Source: Pseudomonas zanjanensis
Lineage (GTDB): Bacteria; Pseudomonadota; Gammaproteobacteria; Pseudomonadales; Pseudomonadaceae
Length of the DNA: 64,000 nucleotides
Direction: 5' to 3'
Assembly: GCF_014268745.2 (NCBI RefSeq)
Contig: NZ_JABWRB020000001.1
Span: 2,976,001-3,040,000, forward strand
The position numbers and the translations under genes are program-made. Shown one piece after another: positions 27,261 through 37,332 of this stretch (the stretch's first letter is position 1; every line of letters begins with the position of its first letter). The notes beneath the pieces are model-generated. The model searched no databases. It was not told the origin of the DNA and was given only the letters and a program-made list of their open reading frames with translations.

Positions 27261-28334
27261 ATGAACAGCACTTCAAACAATCTCGCCCCTGAACAGGATC
27301 CCCGCTGGGCCGCCGTGCTCGCCCGCGATCCGCGCGCCGACGGAACATTTGTCTATGGCGTGAAAACCACCGGCATCTACTGCCACCCCAGCAGCCTGTC
27401 GCGCCTGCCCAACCCGCGCAACGTCGAATTCTTCGACACGCCGGAACAGGCCCAGGCCGCCGGCTACCGGCCCAGCAAGCGCGTGGCCCGGGACCAGACC
27501 CAGGTCGCCGCCCAACAAGCGGCCCGGGTCGCGGCGACCTGCCGGCAGATCGAGGCGGCCGAGGCGCTGCCCGGCCTGAATGAACTGGCAGACAGCGCCG
27601 GCTTGAGTCCCTTTCATTTCCATCGGGTCTTCAAGGCCGTCACCGGCCTGACGCCCAAGGGCTACGCCGCCGCCCACCGCTCACGCAAGGTCCGCGAACG
27701 CCTGGCCGATGGCGGCACCATCACCGAGGCGCTGTACGACGCCGGTTTCAATTCCAACAGCCGTTTCTATGAGGCCGCCGACAAGGTGTTGGGCATGAAG
27801 CCCGCCGACTACCGCGCCGCCGGGCAGAACACCGACATCCGTTTCGCCGTCGGCCAGTGCTCCCTCGGGGCGATCCTGGTGGCGCAAAGCGAGCGTGGCG
27901 TGTGCGCGATCCTGCTGGGCGACGATCCGGATGCGTTGGTGCGGGACCTGCAGGACAAATTCCGCCGGGCCAACCTCATCGGTGCCGACCGGGAGTTCGA
28001 GCAGTTGATCGCCCAAGTGGTGGGCTTCATCGAAGCTCCCGCCTTGGGCCTGGACCTGCCCTTGGACCTGCGCGGCACCGCCTTCCAGGAGCGAGTCTGG
28101 CAAGCGTTGCGGGACATCCCCGTCGGCAGCACCGCCAGCTACGCCGAGATCGCCCAGCGCATCGGCATGCCCAAGGCCGTGCGCGCCGTGGCCCAAGCCT
28201 GTGGCGCCAACAGCCTGGCAGTGGCGATCCCTTGCCACCGGGTGGTGCGCAGCGACGGCAACCTGTCGGGCTATCGCTGGGGCGTGGAGCGCAAGCGTCA
28301 GTTGCTGGCGCTGGAACGCTCGTCCGGGGATTGA
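27261..28334 (+). CDS. ada: Ada-type methyltransferase/regulator with a degenerate N-terminal zinc site
   Basis: This 357-residue protein has the full Ada layout: N-terminal Me-phosphotriester domain (1-90), AraC-type helix-turn-helix (about 95-180, LADSAGLSPFHFHRVFKAVT) and C-terminal O6-methylguanine methyltransferase with PCHRV (acceptor Cys325). The N-terminal zinc site normally has four Cys (E. coli 38, 42, 69, 72). Here only the first is kept (Cys41 in GIYCHPSS); the others are Ser45, Ser72 and Val75 (PSKRV). O6-meG/O4-meT repair should work. Methyl-phosphotriester repair and the methylation switch that activates Ada probably do not. Its 3' end overlaps a convergent gene by 37 bp. Confidence 0.92.
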   Translation: MNSTSNNLAPEQDPRWAAVLARDPRADGTFVYGVKTTGIYCHPSSLSRLPNPRNVEFFDTPEQAQAAGYRPSKRVARDQTQVAAQQAARVAATCRQIEAAEALPGLNELADSAGLSPFHFHRVFKAVTGLTPKGYAAAHRSRKVRERLADGGTITEALYDAGFNSNSRFYEAADKVLGMKPADYRAAGQNTDIRFAVGQCSLGAILVAQSERGVCAILLGDDPDALVRDLQDKFRRANLIGADREFEQLIAQVVGFIEAPALGLDLPLDLRGTAFQERVWQALRDIPVGSTASYAEIAQRIGMPKAVRAVAQACGANSLAVAIPCHRVVRSDGNLSGYRWGVERKRQLLALERSSGD

Positions 28335-28786
28335 ATGCCGATGTAGATCGCCACCGATTCGGGGCCACTGTAGACCTCGAAATCGGTGGTGAAACGGCGC
28401 AGCGTCTGCGGGTTATCGGCGAAGTACGCCCAGATCAAGCCCCAGGTCTGGATCACGCAATCGGGCATCGGCCCCTTGGCCGAAAACACCAGGTAATCCC
28501 CGCCCTCGATATCCACGGCGGGGTAGCCTGCGCTGGTCGCATCCACCTGCACCCCGGCCGTTACGTCGAAGTGACCGGTGGCGTCGGACTCGTAATGGGA
28601 ATAGACACCGTAGACGAACGACTCCGACTGCCGGGCCGGAATCGTGTCGAACAACCCTTCGGTGAAGAATCGTTGCCACATCGGGCCGATCCTCGCCGTG
28701 TCGGGATGCTGCTCGTCGGCGTTGCGGGTGCGCACCTGCAAACCGGCCACGGTGAAGGGTTCGACAGTCTTGAGTTTCACATCCAT
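28298..28786 (-). CDS. GyrI-like/AraC effector-binding domain protein
   Basis: This 162-residue stand-alone effector-binding domain resembles the C-terminal ligand domain of AraC/BmrR-type regulators (VAGLQVRT at the start, WQRFF, FVYGVYSHYES, GGDYLVFSAKG, ending FEVYSG...IYIGI). No DNA-binding part is present. Such proteins bind small hydrophobic compounds, and some protect gyrase. The AAGGAG site is about 8 nt before the ATG. The last 37 bp overlap the 3' end of ada on the opposite strand. Confidence 0.8.
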   Translation of the reverse strand: MDVKLKTVEPFTVAGLQVRTRNADEQHPDTARIGPMWQRFFTEGLFDTIPARQSESFVYGVYSHYESDATGHFDVTAGVQVDATSAGYPAVDIEGGDYLVFSAKGPMPDCVIQTWGLIWAYFADNPQTLRRFTTDFEVYSGPESVAIYIGIQSPDERSSASN

Positions 28787-28935
28787 GGGTCAGGCTCCTT
28801 GATGTATGAAGCCCGCATGGTAACCCTCACGGCGTCGGGATCAAGCGGCAAGCACTCGATTGAAAAACTCGACTGGCCGTCGCCGGCCCACACCTGTTAA
28901 AAACGCTGTTTCCTTCTGCCGTCGGAGACCCGTAC

Positions 28936-30009
28936 ATGAGCCAGTGGCCAGACACTCGCATTCTTGACTTGCTCGGTATCGAGCTGCCCATCATCCAGGG
29001 GCCGTTGGCCGGGGTGACCGGGCCGGCCATGGTGGTCGCGACCTGCAATGCCGGCGGGTTGGGTTCGATGCCAGCGGCGATGCTCGATGTCGAACAACTG
29101 CGCCAGGCGCTGACGACCATCCGCGAGCAGACCGACAAGCCGTTCAATGTGAATTTCTTCTCTCACCAGCCACCGGCCTTCGACGAACAACGGGCCGAGG
29201 CCTGGAAGCAACGGCTCAAGCCCTACTACGAGGAACTGGGCGTCGACTTCGACGCACCGACGCCGGTGTCCAACCGCACGCCTTTCGATGATGCAGCCTG
29301 CCGGGTGCTGGAGGAGATCCGTCCCAAAGTGGTGAGTTTCCACTTCGGTCTGCCGGAAAAATCCCTGCTGGACCGGGTCAAGGCCACCGGGGCGAAGATC
29401 CTTTCTTCGGCCACCACCGTCGAGGAAGCCATCTGGCTTGAACAGCACGGTTGCGACGCGATCATTGCCATGGGTTATGAAGCCGGGGGGCATCGCGGAA
29501 TGTTCCTCAGCGACGACCTCAACACCCAGGTCGGGCTGTTTGCCTTGTTGCCGCAGGTGGTGGATGCGGTGAAGGTGCCGGTGATCGCCACCGGTGGCAT
29601 TGGCGATGCGCGGGGGATTGTCGCGGCGTTCGCCCTCGGTGCCTCGGCGGTGCAATTGGGCAGCGCCTATCTGTTCACGCCCGAGGCGAAGATCAGCGCG
29701 TCCCATCACCGGGCGTTGCGCACGGCCAAGGAAAGCCAGACCGCGGTCACCAACCTGTTCACCGGCCGTCCGGCCCGGGGCATCGTCAACCGGGTGATGC
29801 GCGAAGTGGGCCCGATGAGTCCGCTGGCCCCAGCGTTCCCCCTGGCCGGCGGCGCGTTGATGCCGCTGCGGGCCAAGGGCGAAGCGGACTTCAGCAACCT
29901 CTGGGCCGGCCAGGCCTTCCCTATGGGCCGCGAGTTGCCGGCGGCCGAGCTGACGCGGCGGTTGGCTGAAGAGACGCAGGCTCAGCTCAATCGGTTTGGT
30001 CGGTCCTGA
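28936..30009 (+). CDS. Nitronate monooxygenase (2-nitropropane dioxygenase family)
   Basis: This 357-residue FMN-dependent TIM-barrel enzyme oxidises alkyl nitronates such as propionate-3-nitronate. Conserved segments are PIIQGPLAGVTGP, NVNFFSH, VSFHFGLP, GYEAGGHRGMF with the catalytic-region His, PVIATGGIGD and GASAVQLGSAYLFTPEA, which form the FMN phosphate site. The length is typical of class I enzymes. It is followed by a cluster of REPs. It is a likely detoxifying enzyme; no operon partner is visible. Confidence 0.92.
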   Translation: MSQWPDTRILDLLGIELPIIQGPLAGVTGPAMVVATCNAGGLGSMPAAMLDVEQLRQALTTIREQTDKPFNVNFFSHQPPAFDEQRAEAWKQRLKPYYEELGVDFDAPTPVSNRTPFDDAACRVLEEIRPKVVSFHFGLPEKSLLDRVKATGAKILSSATTVEEAIWLEQHGCDAIIAMGYEAGGHRGMFLSDDLNTQVGLFALLPQVVDAVKVPVIATGGIGDARGIVAAFALGASAVQLGSAYLFTPEAKISASHHRALRTAKESQTAVTNLFTGRPARGIVNRVMREVGPMSPLAPAFPLAGGALMPLRAKGEADFSNLWAGQAFPMGRELPAAELTRRLAEETQAQLNRFGRS

Positions 30010-30034
30010 TGGCCGTCATCGCCCGTTAGAACGC

Positions 30035-30262
30035 CATCGCGAGCAGGCTCGCTCCCACAGGGGACTGCTGGCAACCACGACATTGGGTGACGCCACTGTA
30101 CCTGTGGGAGCGGGCTTGCTCGCGAAAGCGGTGGGTCAGTTAGCAACGGAGTTGAATGTGCCGCCGTCTTCGCGAGCAAGCCCGCTCCCACAGAGTTCTG
30201 GGGTGGACAAAAATCCGGCTCTCACCCCAGGCCTCGTGTGGGAGCGAGCCTGCTCGCGATGG
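30035..30262. repeat. Cluster of four family A REPs
   Basis: A single REP (30035-30060, variant with GAGCAGGCTCGCT) is followed by an inverted pair (30102-30193) and another single REP (30236-30262) facing the first. The first copy carries exactly the sequence that was interrupted by the IS110 element at 4394, so it serves as an empty-site reference. No gene is visible in 30010-30366. Confidence 0.92.
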
Positions 30263-30320
30263 GGCCAGGCCTTGCCCCCACTACCCCAGGCAAAATGCCG
30301 CGTTCCGTTTGTCGGTCATT

Positions 30321-31116
<796 letters not shown>

Positions 31117-31797
31117 ATGCCCCTGACCAGCGCCGATTACGCCGCCATCTGGCTGACCCTGAAACTGGCGTCATTGACTACGGTGATCCTGCTGCTCATT
31201 GGCACGCCCATCGCCTTGTGGCTGTCGCGCACCCGCTCCTGGCTGCGCGGGCCGGTGGGTGCGGTGGTGGCGTTGCCATTGGTGCTGCCGCCCACGGTGA
31301 TCGGCTTCTATTTATTGCTGGCGTTGGGGCCGAACGGCTGGATCGGCCAGTTCACCCAAGCCCTCGGGTTGGGCACCCTCACCTTCAGTTTCACCGGGTT
31401 GGTGATCGGCTCGGTGATCTATTCCATGCCGTTCGTAGTGCAGCCGTTGCAGAACGCCTTCGCCGCCATCGGCAGTCGCCCCCTGGAAGTCGCCGCCACT
31501 TTGCGGGCCGGACCCTGGGACACGTTTTTCAGCGTCGTCCTGCCCCTGGCCCGCCCCGGTTTCATCACTGCGGCGATCCTCGGTTTCGCCCACACCGTTG
31601 GCGAATTCGGGGTGGTGCTGATGATCGGCGGCAACATCCCGGAGAAAACCCGGGTGGTGTCGGTGCAGATCTACGACCATGTCGAAGCCCTGGAGTATGC
31701 CCAGGCCCACTGGCTGGCGGCGGCGATGCTGGTGTTTTCATTCCTCGTGCTGTTGGCGCTGTACTCCAGCCGCCGAGCCCGCGCTGGCTGGAGCTGA
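31117..31797 (+). CDS. modB: Molybdate ABC transporter, permease
   Basis: This 226-residue inner-membrane permease has five to six helices. The family segments [16 protein letters not shown] and the cytoplasmic EAA loop ([25 protein letters not shown]) that touches ModC are visible. The ATG directly abuts the modA stop, and modC begins 3 bp after the modB stop, so the three genes form a tight operon. Confidence 0.96.
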   Translation: MPLTSADYAAIWLTLKLASLTTVILLLIGTPIALWLSRTRSWLRGPVGAVVALPLVLPPTVIGFYLLLALGPNGWIGQFTQALGLGTLTFSFTGLVIGSVIYSMPFVVQPLQNAFAAIGSRPLEVAATLRAGPWDTFFSVVLPLARPGFITAAILGFAHTVGEFGVVLMIGGNIPEKTRVVSVQIYDHVEALEYAQAHWLAAAMLVFSFLVLLALYSSRRARAGWS

Positions 31798-31800
31798 TCG

Positions 31801-32880
31801 ATGATTCACGCGCGTTTGCAGCTCGACCATGGGGCGTTTTCCCTGGACCTGGATGTGCAACTGCCGGGCCGTGGCGTGACAGCCTTGTATGGGCCTTCCG
31901 GCTCCGGCAAGACCACCTGCCTGCGCTGCATTGCCGGGTTGGAACGGCCGGCCCAGGGGTTTATCGAGGTCAACGGCCAGGTGTGGCAGGACACTGAGCA
32001 CGGTGTGTTCGTGCCGCCCCACAAGCGTCCCGTGGGGTACGTGTTCCAAGAGGCGAGCCTGTTTGCCCATCTGTCGGTGCGGGCCAACCTGGCATTCGGC
32101 CTCAAGCGCATTGCACCGGCACAACGGCGGGTGGACATGGACCAGGCCACCGACCTGCTGGGCATCGGGCACTTGCTCGATCGGCAGCCGCACAACCTCT
32201 CCGGCGGCGAACGCCAACGGGTGGGCATCGCCCGCGCCTTGCTCACCAGCCCGCGACTGTTGCTGATGGATGAGCCGCTGGCGGCCCTCGACACCCGACG
32301 TAAAAACGAGATCCTGCCTTATCTGCAACGGCTCCACGATGAGCTGGACATCCCGGTGCTGTACGTCAGCCATTCCCAGGACGAAGTGGCGCGCCTGGCC
32401 GATCACATCGTGCTACTCGACGCTGGTCGCGCCCAGGCCAGCGGCCCCATCGGGGAAACCCTGGCCCGGCTCGACCTGCCATTGGCCTTGGGGGATGACG
32501 CCGGGGTGGTGATCGAAGGCAAGGTCAGCGGCTATGACCCGGCGTATCAATTGCTGACCTTGAACCTGCCCGACAGCCAACTGAACGTTCGCGTGGCCCA
32601 TACTTCATTGGCCCTCGGCCAATCGCTGCGCTTCAAGGTCCAGGCCCGGGATGTCAGCCTCAGCCTGGCGAACGATGCCCAGACCAGTATTCTCAACCGC
32701 CTGCCGGTCACCGTGATCAGCGAACAGGCCGCCGACAACGCCGCCCATGTGCTGATCCGCCTGGAAGCGGCCGGCACCCCGCTGCTGGCGCGCATTACTC
32801 GCTACTCCCGCGACCAGTTGAAGCTGCACCCGGGGCAGGTGTTGTGGGCGCAGATCAAGGCGGTGGCGGTGTTGGCTTAG
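31801..32880 (+). CDS. modC: Molybdate ABC transporter, ATP-binding protein
   Basis: This 359-residue ATPase shows Walker A (GPSGSGKTT, about 36-44), the Q-loop, signature [10 protein letters not shown], Walker B ([12 protein letters not shown]), the switch His in VSHSQDE and a C-terminal Mop/TOBE molybdate-binding domain (about 290-355). It drives molybdate import with ModA and ModB. The C-terminal Mop domain suggests feedback by bound oxyanion. Confidence 0.96.
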   Translation: MIHARLQLDHGAFSLDLDVQLPGRGVTALYGPSGSGKTTCLRCIAGLERPAQGFIEVNGQVWQDTEHGVFVPPHKRPVGYVFQEASLFAHLSVRANLAFGLKRIAPAQRRVDMDQATDLLGIGHLLDRQPHNLSGGERQRVGIARALLTSPRLLLMDEPLAALDTRRKNEILPYLQRLHDELDIPVLYVSHSQDEVARLADHIVLLDAGRAQASGPIGETLARLDLPLALGDDAGVVIEGKVSGYDPAYQLLTLNLPDSQLNVRVAHTSLALGQSLRFKVQARDVSLSLANDAQTSILNRLPVTVISEQAADNAAHVLIRLEAAGTPLLARITRYSRDQLKLHPGQVLWAQIKAVAVLA

Positions 32881-32903
32881 GGTATCGAGCCACACCACTC
32901 TAT

Positions 32904-32994
32904 TGTGGGAGCGGGCTTGCTCGCGAAGGCGACGGCACATTCAATACTTTTGCTGGCTGACCCACCGCTTTCGCGAGCAAGCCCGCTCCCACAG
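32904..32994. repeat. REP pair, family A
   Basis: An inverted family A pair lies 24 bp after the modC stop. Confidence 0.9.
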
Positions 32995-33086
32995 GTTTGG
33001 GGGGACCTCAAAATCTTGGCACGACCGCAACGGGCTGCGGTCAATGAATTCACAGGCCACCGGATTCGTTGCCAAGGACTTTTTTC

Positions 33087-34142
33087 ATGCCCGACACCCT
33101 GCCGCCGGATGCACTGCCGGCCGACCTGCATTATGTCGATGACACGGCCCCGGGCATCACCCGCAAGAAGCTCCGGGGCAAATTCTGTTATTTCGACCCG
33201 CAGGGCCAACGCATCACCGACGCCGCCGAGATCCAGCGCATCAACGCCCTGGCGGTGCCGCCGGCCTACACCGATGTCTGGATTTGCACCGACCCCCGTG
33301 GTCATCTCCAGGCCACCGGGCGCGATGCCCGCGGGCGCAAGCAATATCGCTACCATGCGCGCTGGCGTGAGGTGCGCGACGCGGACAAGTATTCGCGGAT
33401 GCTGGAGTTCGGACGCGCCCTGCCACGCTTGCGCAAACGCCTGGAAGAAATCCTCGCCACGCCCGGCTTCAGCCGGGACAAAGTGCTGGCCACGGTCATC
33501 ACCCTGCTGGACGTGACCCTGATTCGCGTCGGCAACCCCCAATACGCTCGCGCCAATCGCTCCTACGGCCTGACCACCCTGCGCAACAAACATGTCGAGG
33601 TCAACGGCAGCGCCATCGCCTTCCAGTTCCGTGGCAAGAGCGGCGTCGAGCACCAGATCACCGTGAAGGACCGGCGCCTGGCGCGGATCATCAAGCGCTG
33701 CCAGGAGATCCCCGGGCAGAACCTGTTCCAGTACCTGGACGAACATGGCGAGCGCCACTCCATCAGTTCTTCGGACATCAACGCCTACCTCAAGACGCTG
33801 ACCGGCGCCGATTTCACCGCCAAGGACTACCGCACCTGGGCCGGCAGCGCAGCGGCGCTGGCCGGGCTGCGGGCGCTGCGTTGGGAAACCGAGACCGAAG
33901 CCAAGAAACACGTCACCGAGATGGTCAGGCAGGTCTCTCGACAGCTGGGCAACACGCCGACCGTCTGTCGTAAATGCTACATCCACCCCGCAGTGGTGGA
34001 AGGTTTCCTGCTCGGCGCCCTGAAGGCCTTGCCCAAACCCCGGGCCCGCAAAGGCCTCAGCGAAGAAGAAGCCGGACTGGCGCTATTCTTGAAGCGTATG
34101 ACCCAAGCGGCCGAGGCCTGCGAACAGGCGCAATCGGGTTAA
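33087..34142 (+). CDS. DNA topoisomerase IB (poxvirus-like)
   Basis: This 351-residue type IB topoisomerase relaxes supercoils by a 3'-phosphotyrosyl intermediate. It has the bacterial/poxvirus-type N-terminal domain (KKLRGKFCYFDPQG, PPAYTDVWIC) and the catalytic core, with VGNPQYARANRSYGLTTLRNKH, FRGKSGVEHQ, the DFTAKDYRTWAGS segment and the active-site Tyr in CRKCYIHPAV. I chose the ATG at 33087, which has AAGGA 8 nt upstream. It is monocistronic. Confidence 0.93.
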   Translation: MPDTLPPDALPADLHYVDDTAPGITRKKLRGKFCYFDPQGQRITDAAEIQRINALAVPPAYTDVWICTDPRGHLQATGRDARGRKQYRYHARWREVRDADKYSRMLEFGRALPRLRKRLEEILATPGFSRDKVLATVITLLDVTLIRVGNPQYARANRSYGLTTLRNKHVEVNGSAIAFQFRGKSGVEHQITVKDRRLARIIKRCQEIPGQNLFQYLDEHGERHSISSSDINAYLKTLTGADFTAKDYRTWAGSAAALAGLRALRWETETEAKKHVTEMVRQVSRQLGNTPTVCRKCYIHPAVVEGFLLGALKALPKPRARKGLSEEEAGLALFLKRMTQAAEACEQAQSG

Positions 34143-34260
34143 CGCAATGGACCCGCGGCGAGTCAAGGCGGCGGAACATCAGCAGACCACCGGACTCCCA
34201 ACTGTAGGGCACGACCACTGCGCAGGTATTCAAAAAGGGTGAAATCGACAGGAGTTTCAG

Positions 34261-34824
34261 ATGTCCGAACACATCGTCCATTTTCATTGCCAGATCGACC
34301 AGGGAACCACGGAACGCTTTCGCGACAACTGCCTGGAGGCCATCGAGCAAGGCGCCGACTCACTGATGCTCAACCTCTCCACCGTCGGCGGCAGCACCAA
34401 CTTCGGTTTTACGCTGTATACCTTCATCAAGTCCCTCCCGGTGCCGGTGCGTGCAGTCAATGCCGGCAATATCGAGTCGATGGGCATCGTCATGTTCCTG
34501 GCTGCCAGCGACCGCACCACCACCCCCCATTCACGCTTCCTGATTCATCCGATGAACTGGTATTTCGGCCAGAAATCCGTGGACCACTCACGCTTGCGCG
34601 AGTACCTGTCCAGCCTGGATAACGACGTGGCGCGGTACGTGGAAATCTACGTCAAGGAAACCGCCGGCGCGGCGACCCAATTGGATATCTTCAAGTGCCT
34701 GTGCGCCGAGGAACGAGTGATTCCGGCCGAGAATTCCCTGGCCTTTGGCATCGCCCACCGGGTCGAACAAGTGGTGTTCCCCGCGCAAGCCAAGCATTGG
34801 AAAGTCAGTGGTGGTGAAGATTAA
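34261..34824 (+). CDS. ClpP-like serine peptidase
   Basis: This 187-residue protein has the ClpP/crotonase fold. The nucleophile Ser73 (in NIESMG, compare AASMG of ClpP) and His96 (in RFLIHPMNW) are kept, with spacing near that of ClpP. It also has the strand SLMLNLSTVGGSTNFGFTLY that corresponds to the oxyanion region. It is clearly divergent from housekeeping ClpP and has no Clp ATPase beside it. The start has AGGAG 8 nt upstream. It may be an alternative proteolytic subunit or a stand-alone peptidase. Confidence 0.82.
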   Translation: MSEHIVHFHCQIDQGTTERFRDNCLEAIEQGADSLMLNLSTVGGSTNFGFTLYTFIKSLPVPVRAVNAGNIESMGIVMFLAASDRTTTPHSRFLIHPMNWYFGQKSVDHSRLREYLSSLDNDVARYVEIYVKETAGAATQLDIFKCLCAEERVIPAENSLAFGIAHRVEQVVFPAQAKHWKVSGGED

Positions 34825-35046
34825 ACAATGGCATTAACAAATAACATGTTCGTTGGATTTTCAATTAAAAGCGGCAACCTTGTACAACTTCCAAGCGAAG
34901 CGGCTGTATAACGTTTTCCCTGTGCTTATCAAGCTGATTACCGTTCGTCGCCAACGAAACGTTTTCTTTAAACTTCCCTCGGGAATTTTCTTTCACAGTT
35001 AGGCGAGGCAGTTTTTGCTCGCTTAACCAAAATGAGGATTCTCAAA

Positions 35047-35226
35047 ATGGCTAACACCGGAAACAAGAACCCAGGTAATTTCGCAAATGACCGTGAGAAA
35101 GCTTCGGAAGCCGGCAAGAAAGGCGGACACGCTTCGGGCGGCAATTTTGCAAATGACCGGGAAAAAGCCTCTGAAGCCGGCCGCAAAGGTGGCGAACGCA
35201 GCCATGGCGGCGGCAGGAAATCGTAA
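35047..35226 (+). CDS. KGG-motif general stress protein
   Basis: This 59-residue, highly charged protein contains two tandem units, GNFANDREKASEAGKKGG and GNFANDREKASEAGRKGG, that define the KGG (YciG/con-10-like) stress family. These are small, Gly- and Lys-rich, probably disordered proteins made in stationary phase. The ATG at 35047 has GAGG 9 nt upstream. The 222 bp before it are AT-richer than their surroundings and are likely a promoter region, but I cannot assign a sigma factor. Confidence 0.9.
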   Translation: MANTGNKNPGNFANDREKASEAGKKGGHASGGNFANDREKASEAGRKGGERSHGGGRKS

Positions 35227-35289
35227 CCTGGAAAACCGTCGGGGCGCAGTACTGCTGCGCCCTGGCGCTTAACCGCAGCGAGGCCGCCC

Positions 35290-35517
35290 ATGAGCAACCA
35301 GGATCGATTCATCATCAGTTTCATCAGCAACAACCAACCTGACAATCGTGTGGTGCAGGCGAGCACCGAGACATTGAGTGCCGACGAAGCCGAAGCACTC
35401 TTGAGGGCGACGTTCAGTGAACTCAAGGATGTTGAACTTAGCGATGTCCAAGTTCAGAAAAAAACCCGGCCCAACGAAGAAGAACATGGTGTGCCGGGGC
35501 ATTTCAAACAGCCGTAG
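35290..35517 (+). CDS. Small hypothetical protein downstream of the KGG gene
   Basis: This 75-residue acidic protein (SNQDRFIISFISNNQPDNRVVQAS, then an Ala/Glu-rich helix ADEAEALLRATFSEL) follows the KGG gene by 63 bp and is probably in its operon. There is no signal peptide or membrane helix. The beta-strand plus helix pattern looks like a small folded domain. Function unknown; the context suggests stress. Confidence 0.65.
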   Translation: MSNQDRFIISFISNNQPDNRVVQASTETLSADEAEALLRATFSELKDVELSDVQVQKKTRPNEEEHGVPGHFKQP

Positions 35518-35566
35518 TTCAAACTATTCCGAAACGCACTTACTCCCTTTATTACTCCGAATACCC

Positions 35567-35695
35567 TGTGGCGAGGGAGCTTGCTCCCGCTGGGCTGCAA
35601 AGCAGCCCCCCTCTATTGCTCAACTCGGTCAGTGATATGCCTGAGGGTTAATGGGACTGCTGCGCAGCCCAGCGGGAGCAAGCTCCCTCGCCACA
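35567..35695. repeat. REP pair, family B
   Basis: An inverted family B pair lies between the convergent ends of the 75-residue gene and the DUF1264 lipoprotein gene. Confidence 0.9.
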
Positions 35696-35719
35696 AAAAA
35701 GCGGAATTTCGACAACCTT

Positions 35720-36475
35720 TTAATGGGCGTGATCCCCTGTCGGATCCTTGAGTTGCCACACCTGTCCTTTCTGCCAGGCGTCCGCACCGGGATCGATCGC
35801 CGGCGCTTCAATACCCGCTCGGGCCCGCTTTTTCGCTTCGCTGTCGATGCCCATCCGACCGTCCCGCTCGCGTACCAGCCGTGAGCTGATCTGCCCGTCG
35901 GCCGTGAACCCCATCATCAACTGAGGCACTCCGTAAGGCAGTGCGTTGCCCTGTTCGGTATGCCAGGTGTGCCAGGTCTTGCCATAGGTGCCGACCAGGT
36001 TTTCCATCAGCCGGGTTTCCGCGGCCTGGGGGATCCCCGGCGCGATCAATTGTCCGGATTTCACCTCATGCACATGGCTGTGCCACAGCTGTTTTTCACT
36101 GGTTGGCAACCCTTCGAACAAACGCTTGCTGATGATGTACTCGACGCCCATCAGCTTGGCGCTGGCGGTGTTGCCGTCGAAGATCGCGCACTGAAAGACT
36201 TCCTCGTTCAGCGCCGTGCAGTAGTGATGCGCTTCCATTTGCCCGGACATCCGCCCGTTATAGAAATGAAAACCATCGAGGTAGGTGTCCAGGGCCCGCA
36301 ACGGCGGTTTGTCCTGCATGAGCCGCGCCCCGGTTTCCAGCGTCGCGGTGGTCGGGGTCTTCGCAGCGCCCGGCGCATCGACGGGCGAGCCGCTCGTGCC
36401 GCCCGCGCAACCGGTCAATCCCAAAGCCGTCGCCCAAAGCAGTGTCCAGACGCCATAAACGCTTCGATCTGGCAT
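35720..36475 (-). CDS. DUF1264 (oil-body-associated-protein-like) lipoprotein
   Basis: This 251-residue protein has a lipoprotein signal (about residues 1-24, lipobox LTGC). The rest matches the DUF1264/OBAP family: LRALDTYLDGFHFYNGRM, EAHHYCTALNEEVFQCAIFD, GVEYIIS, LWHSHVHEVKSG and the C-terminal TADGQISSRLV. The many conserved His and Cys suggest metal or lipid binding, but the function is unknown. The ATG at 36475 has AAGGAGAG about 8 nt upstream, which decides it over an in-frame ATG 18 bp earlier. Confidence 0.85.
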   Translation of the reverse strand: MPDRSVYGVWTLLWATALGLTGCAGGTSGSPVDAPGAAKTPTTATLETGARLMQDKPPLRALDTYLDGFHFYNGRMSGQMEAHHYCTALNEEVFQCAIFDGNTASAKLMGVEYIISKRLFEGLPTSEKQLWHSHVHEVKSGQLIAPGIPQAAETRLMENLVGTYGKTWHTWHTEQGNALPYGVPQLMMGFTADGQISSRLVRERDGRMGIDSEAKKRARAGIEAPAIDPGADAWQKGQVWQLKDPTGDHAH

Positions 36476-36581
36476 GTCATCTCTCCTTTTCATGACTGTT
36501 CATGAGAAAGACAGTGCCGGGGGCGGGTTTGATTTTCCTGGCGACCTACCGACGAATGGCGCGCATCGGCAACCTCTGCGA

Positions 36582-37115
36582 TCAACCGGCGCTATGGATT
36601 TGCTTCACCGTCTCGATCCAGCTCGGGTCCAGGCGCGACTGTTCAGTGTCCAGGCCCAACGCCTGCATCTTCGCCAGATGCGCGTCGGCCTCTCGTGCCA
36701 GGGAACCCTGGGCGCTGGAGTTGGCGTCCAGCTGATGCATCTGCGCCAGCCCCAGGTGATAGAAGCGCAGCAGCTTCATGGCGGCGGGGTCCTGGGCCTG
36801 CACACCGGCGGTCACCTGGTGCATCACGTTGGTGACTTTCATCAGGCTGCGCTTGAGTTGCCAGCCGTACACCGCGGCGGCCATCCACGGCTGCGACCAG
36901 AAATACTGGCGCATCAGCACCGCCATCGCCAACACGGCGACAATCACCCCGCCCAGGTTGAAGCGAAAGTTATCGCCTCCGGGCGTACCGAACAGCATCA
37001 CGGCCAGGCTGGACAGCAGCATCGCCAGGGCCAGGAACACCACCGCGATGATCAGGGTGCTGCGGCGGGTCTGCCTGCGGTAGGTATCGCCATCCCACGG
37101 TTTGATCTCGAACAT
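36582..37115 (-). CDS. DUF3087 membrane protein
   Basis: This 177-residue protein starts MFEIKPWDGDTYRRQTRR. Two membrane helices follow at about 20-42 and 55-73, then a cytoplasmic, helix-rich tail with conserved MHQVTAG and HLGLAQMHQLDANS segments. It matches the DUF3087 type found in gamma-proteobacteria; function unknown. AAGGAA is about 11 nt before the ATG. It is divergent from ppnN. Confidence 0.8.
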   Translation of the reverse strand: MFEIKPWDGDTYRRQTRRSTLIIAVVFLALAMLLSSLAVMLFGTPGGDNFRFNLGGVIVAVLAMAVLMRQYFWSQPWMAAAVYGWQLKRSLMKVTNVMHQVTAGVQAQDPAAMKLLRFYHLGLAQMHQLDANSSAQGSLAREADAHLAKMQALGLDTEQSRLDPSWIETVKQIHSAG

Positions 37116-37332
37116 CGTGGCGCAATTTCCTTGTACGGCATCAAAAGAGTCACGCATTATCGCCTGCCCGGTCGATTTAGCTATGCTGGGGCTCATTTTG
37201 TATCGCTACCGACTCGCCGGGCGAGGATCGAAGTCCATGGCGATGGCGCAAGGATCGTGCGATCTTTCGGTGTGGACGTTTTTTTCAAGATGCCGTCGTT
37301 GTGTGCATGGCATCGTTTTCAAGGAAAGCTGA

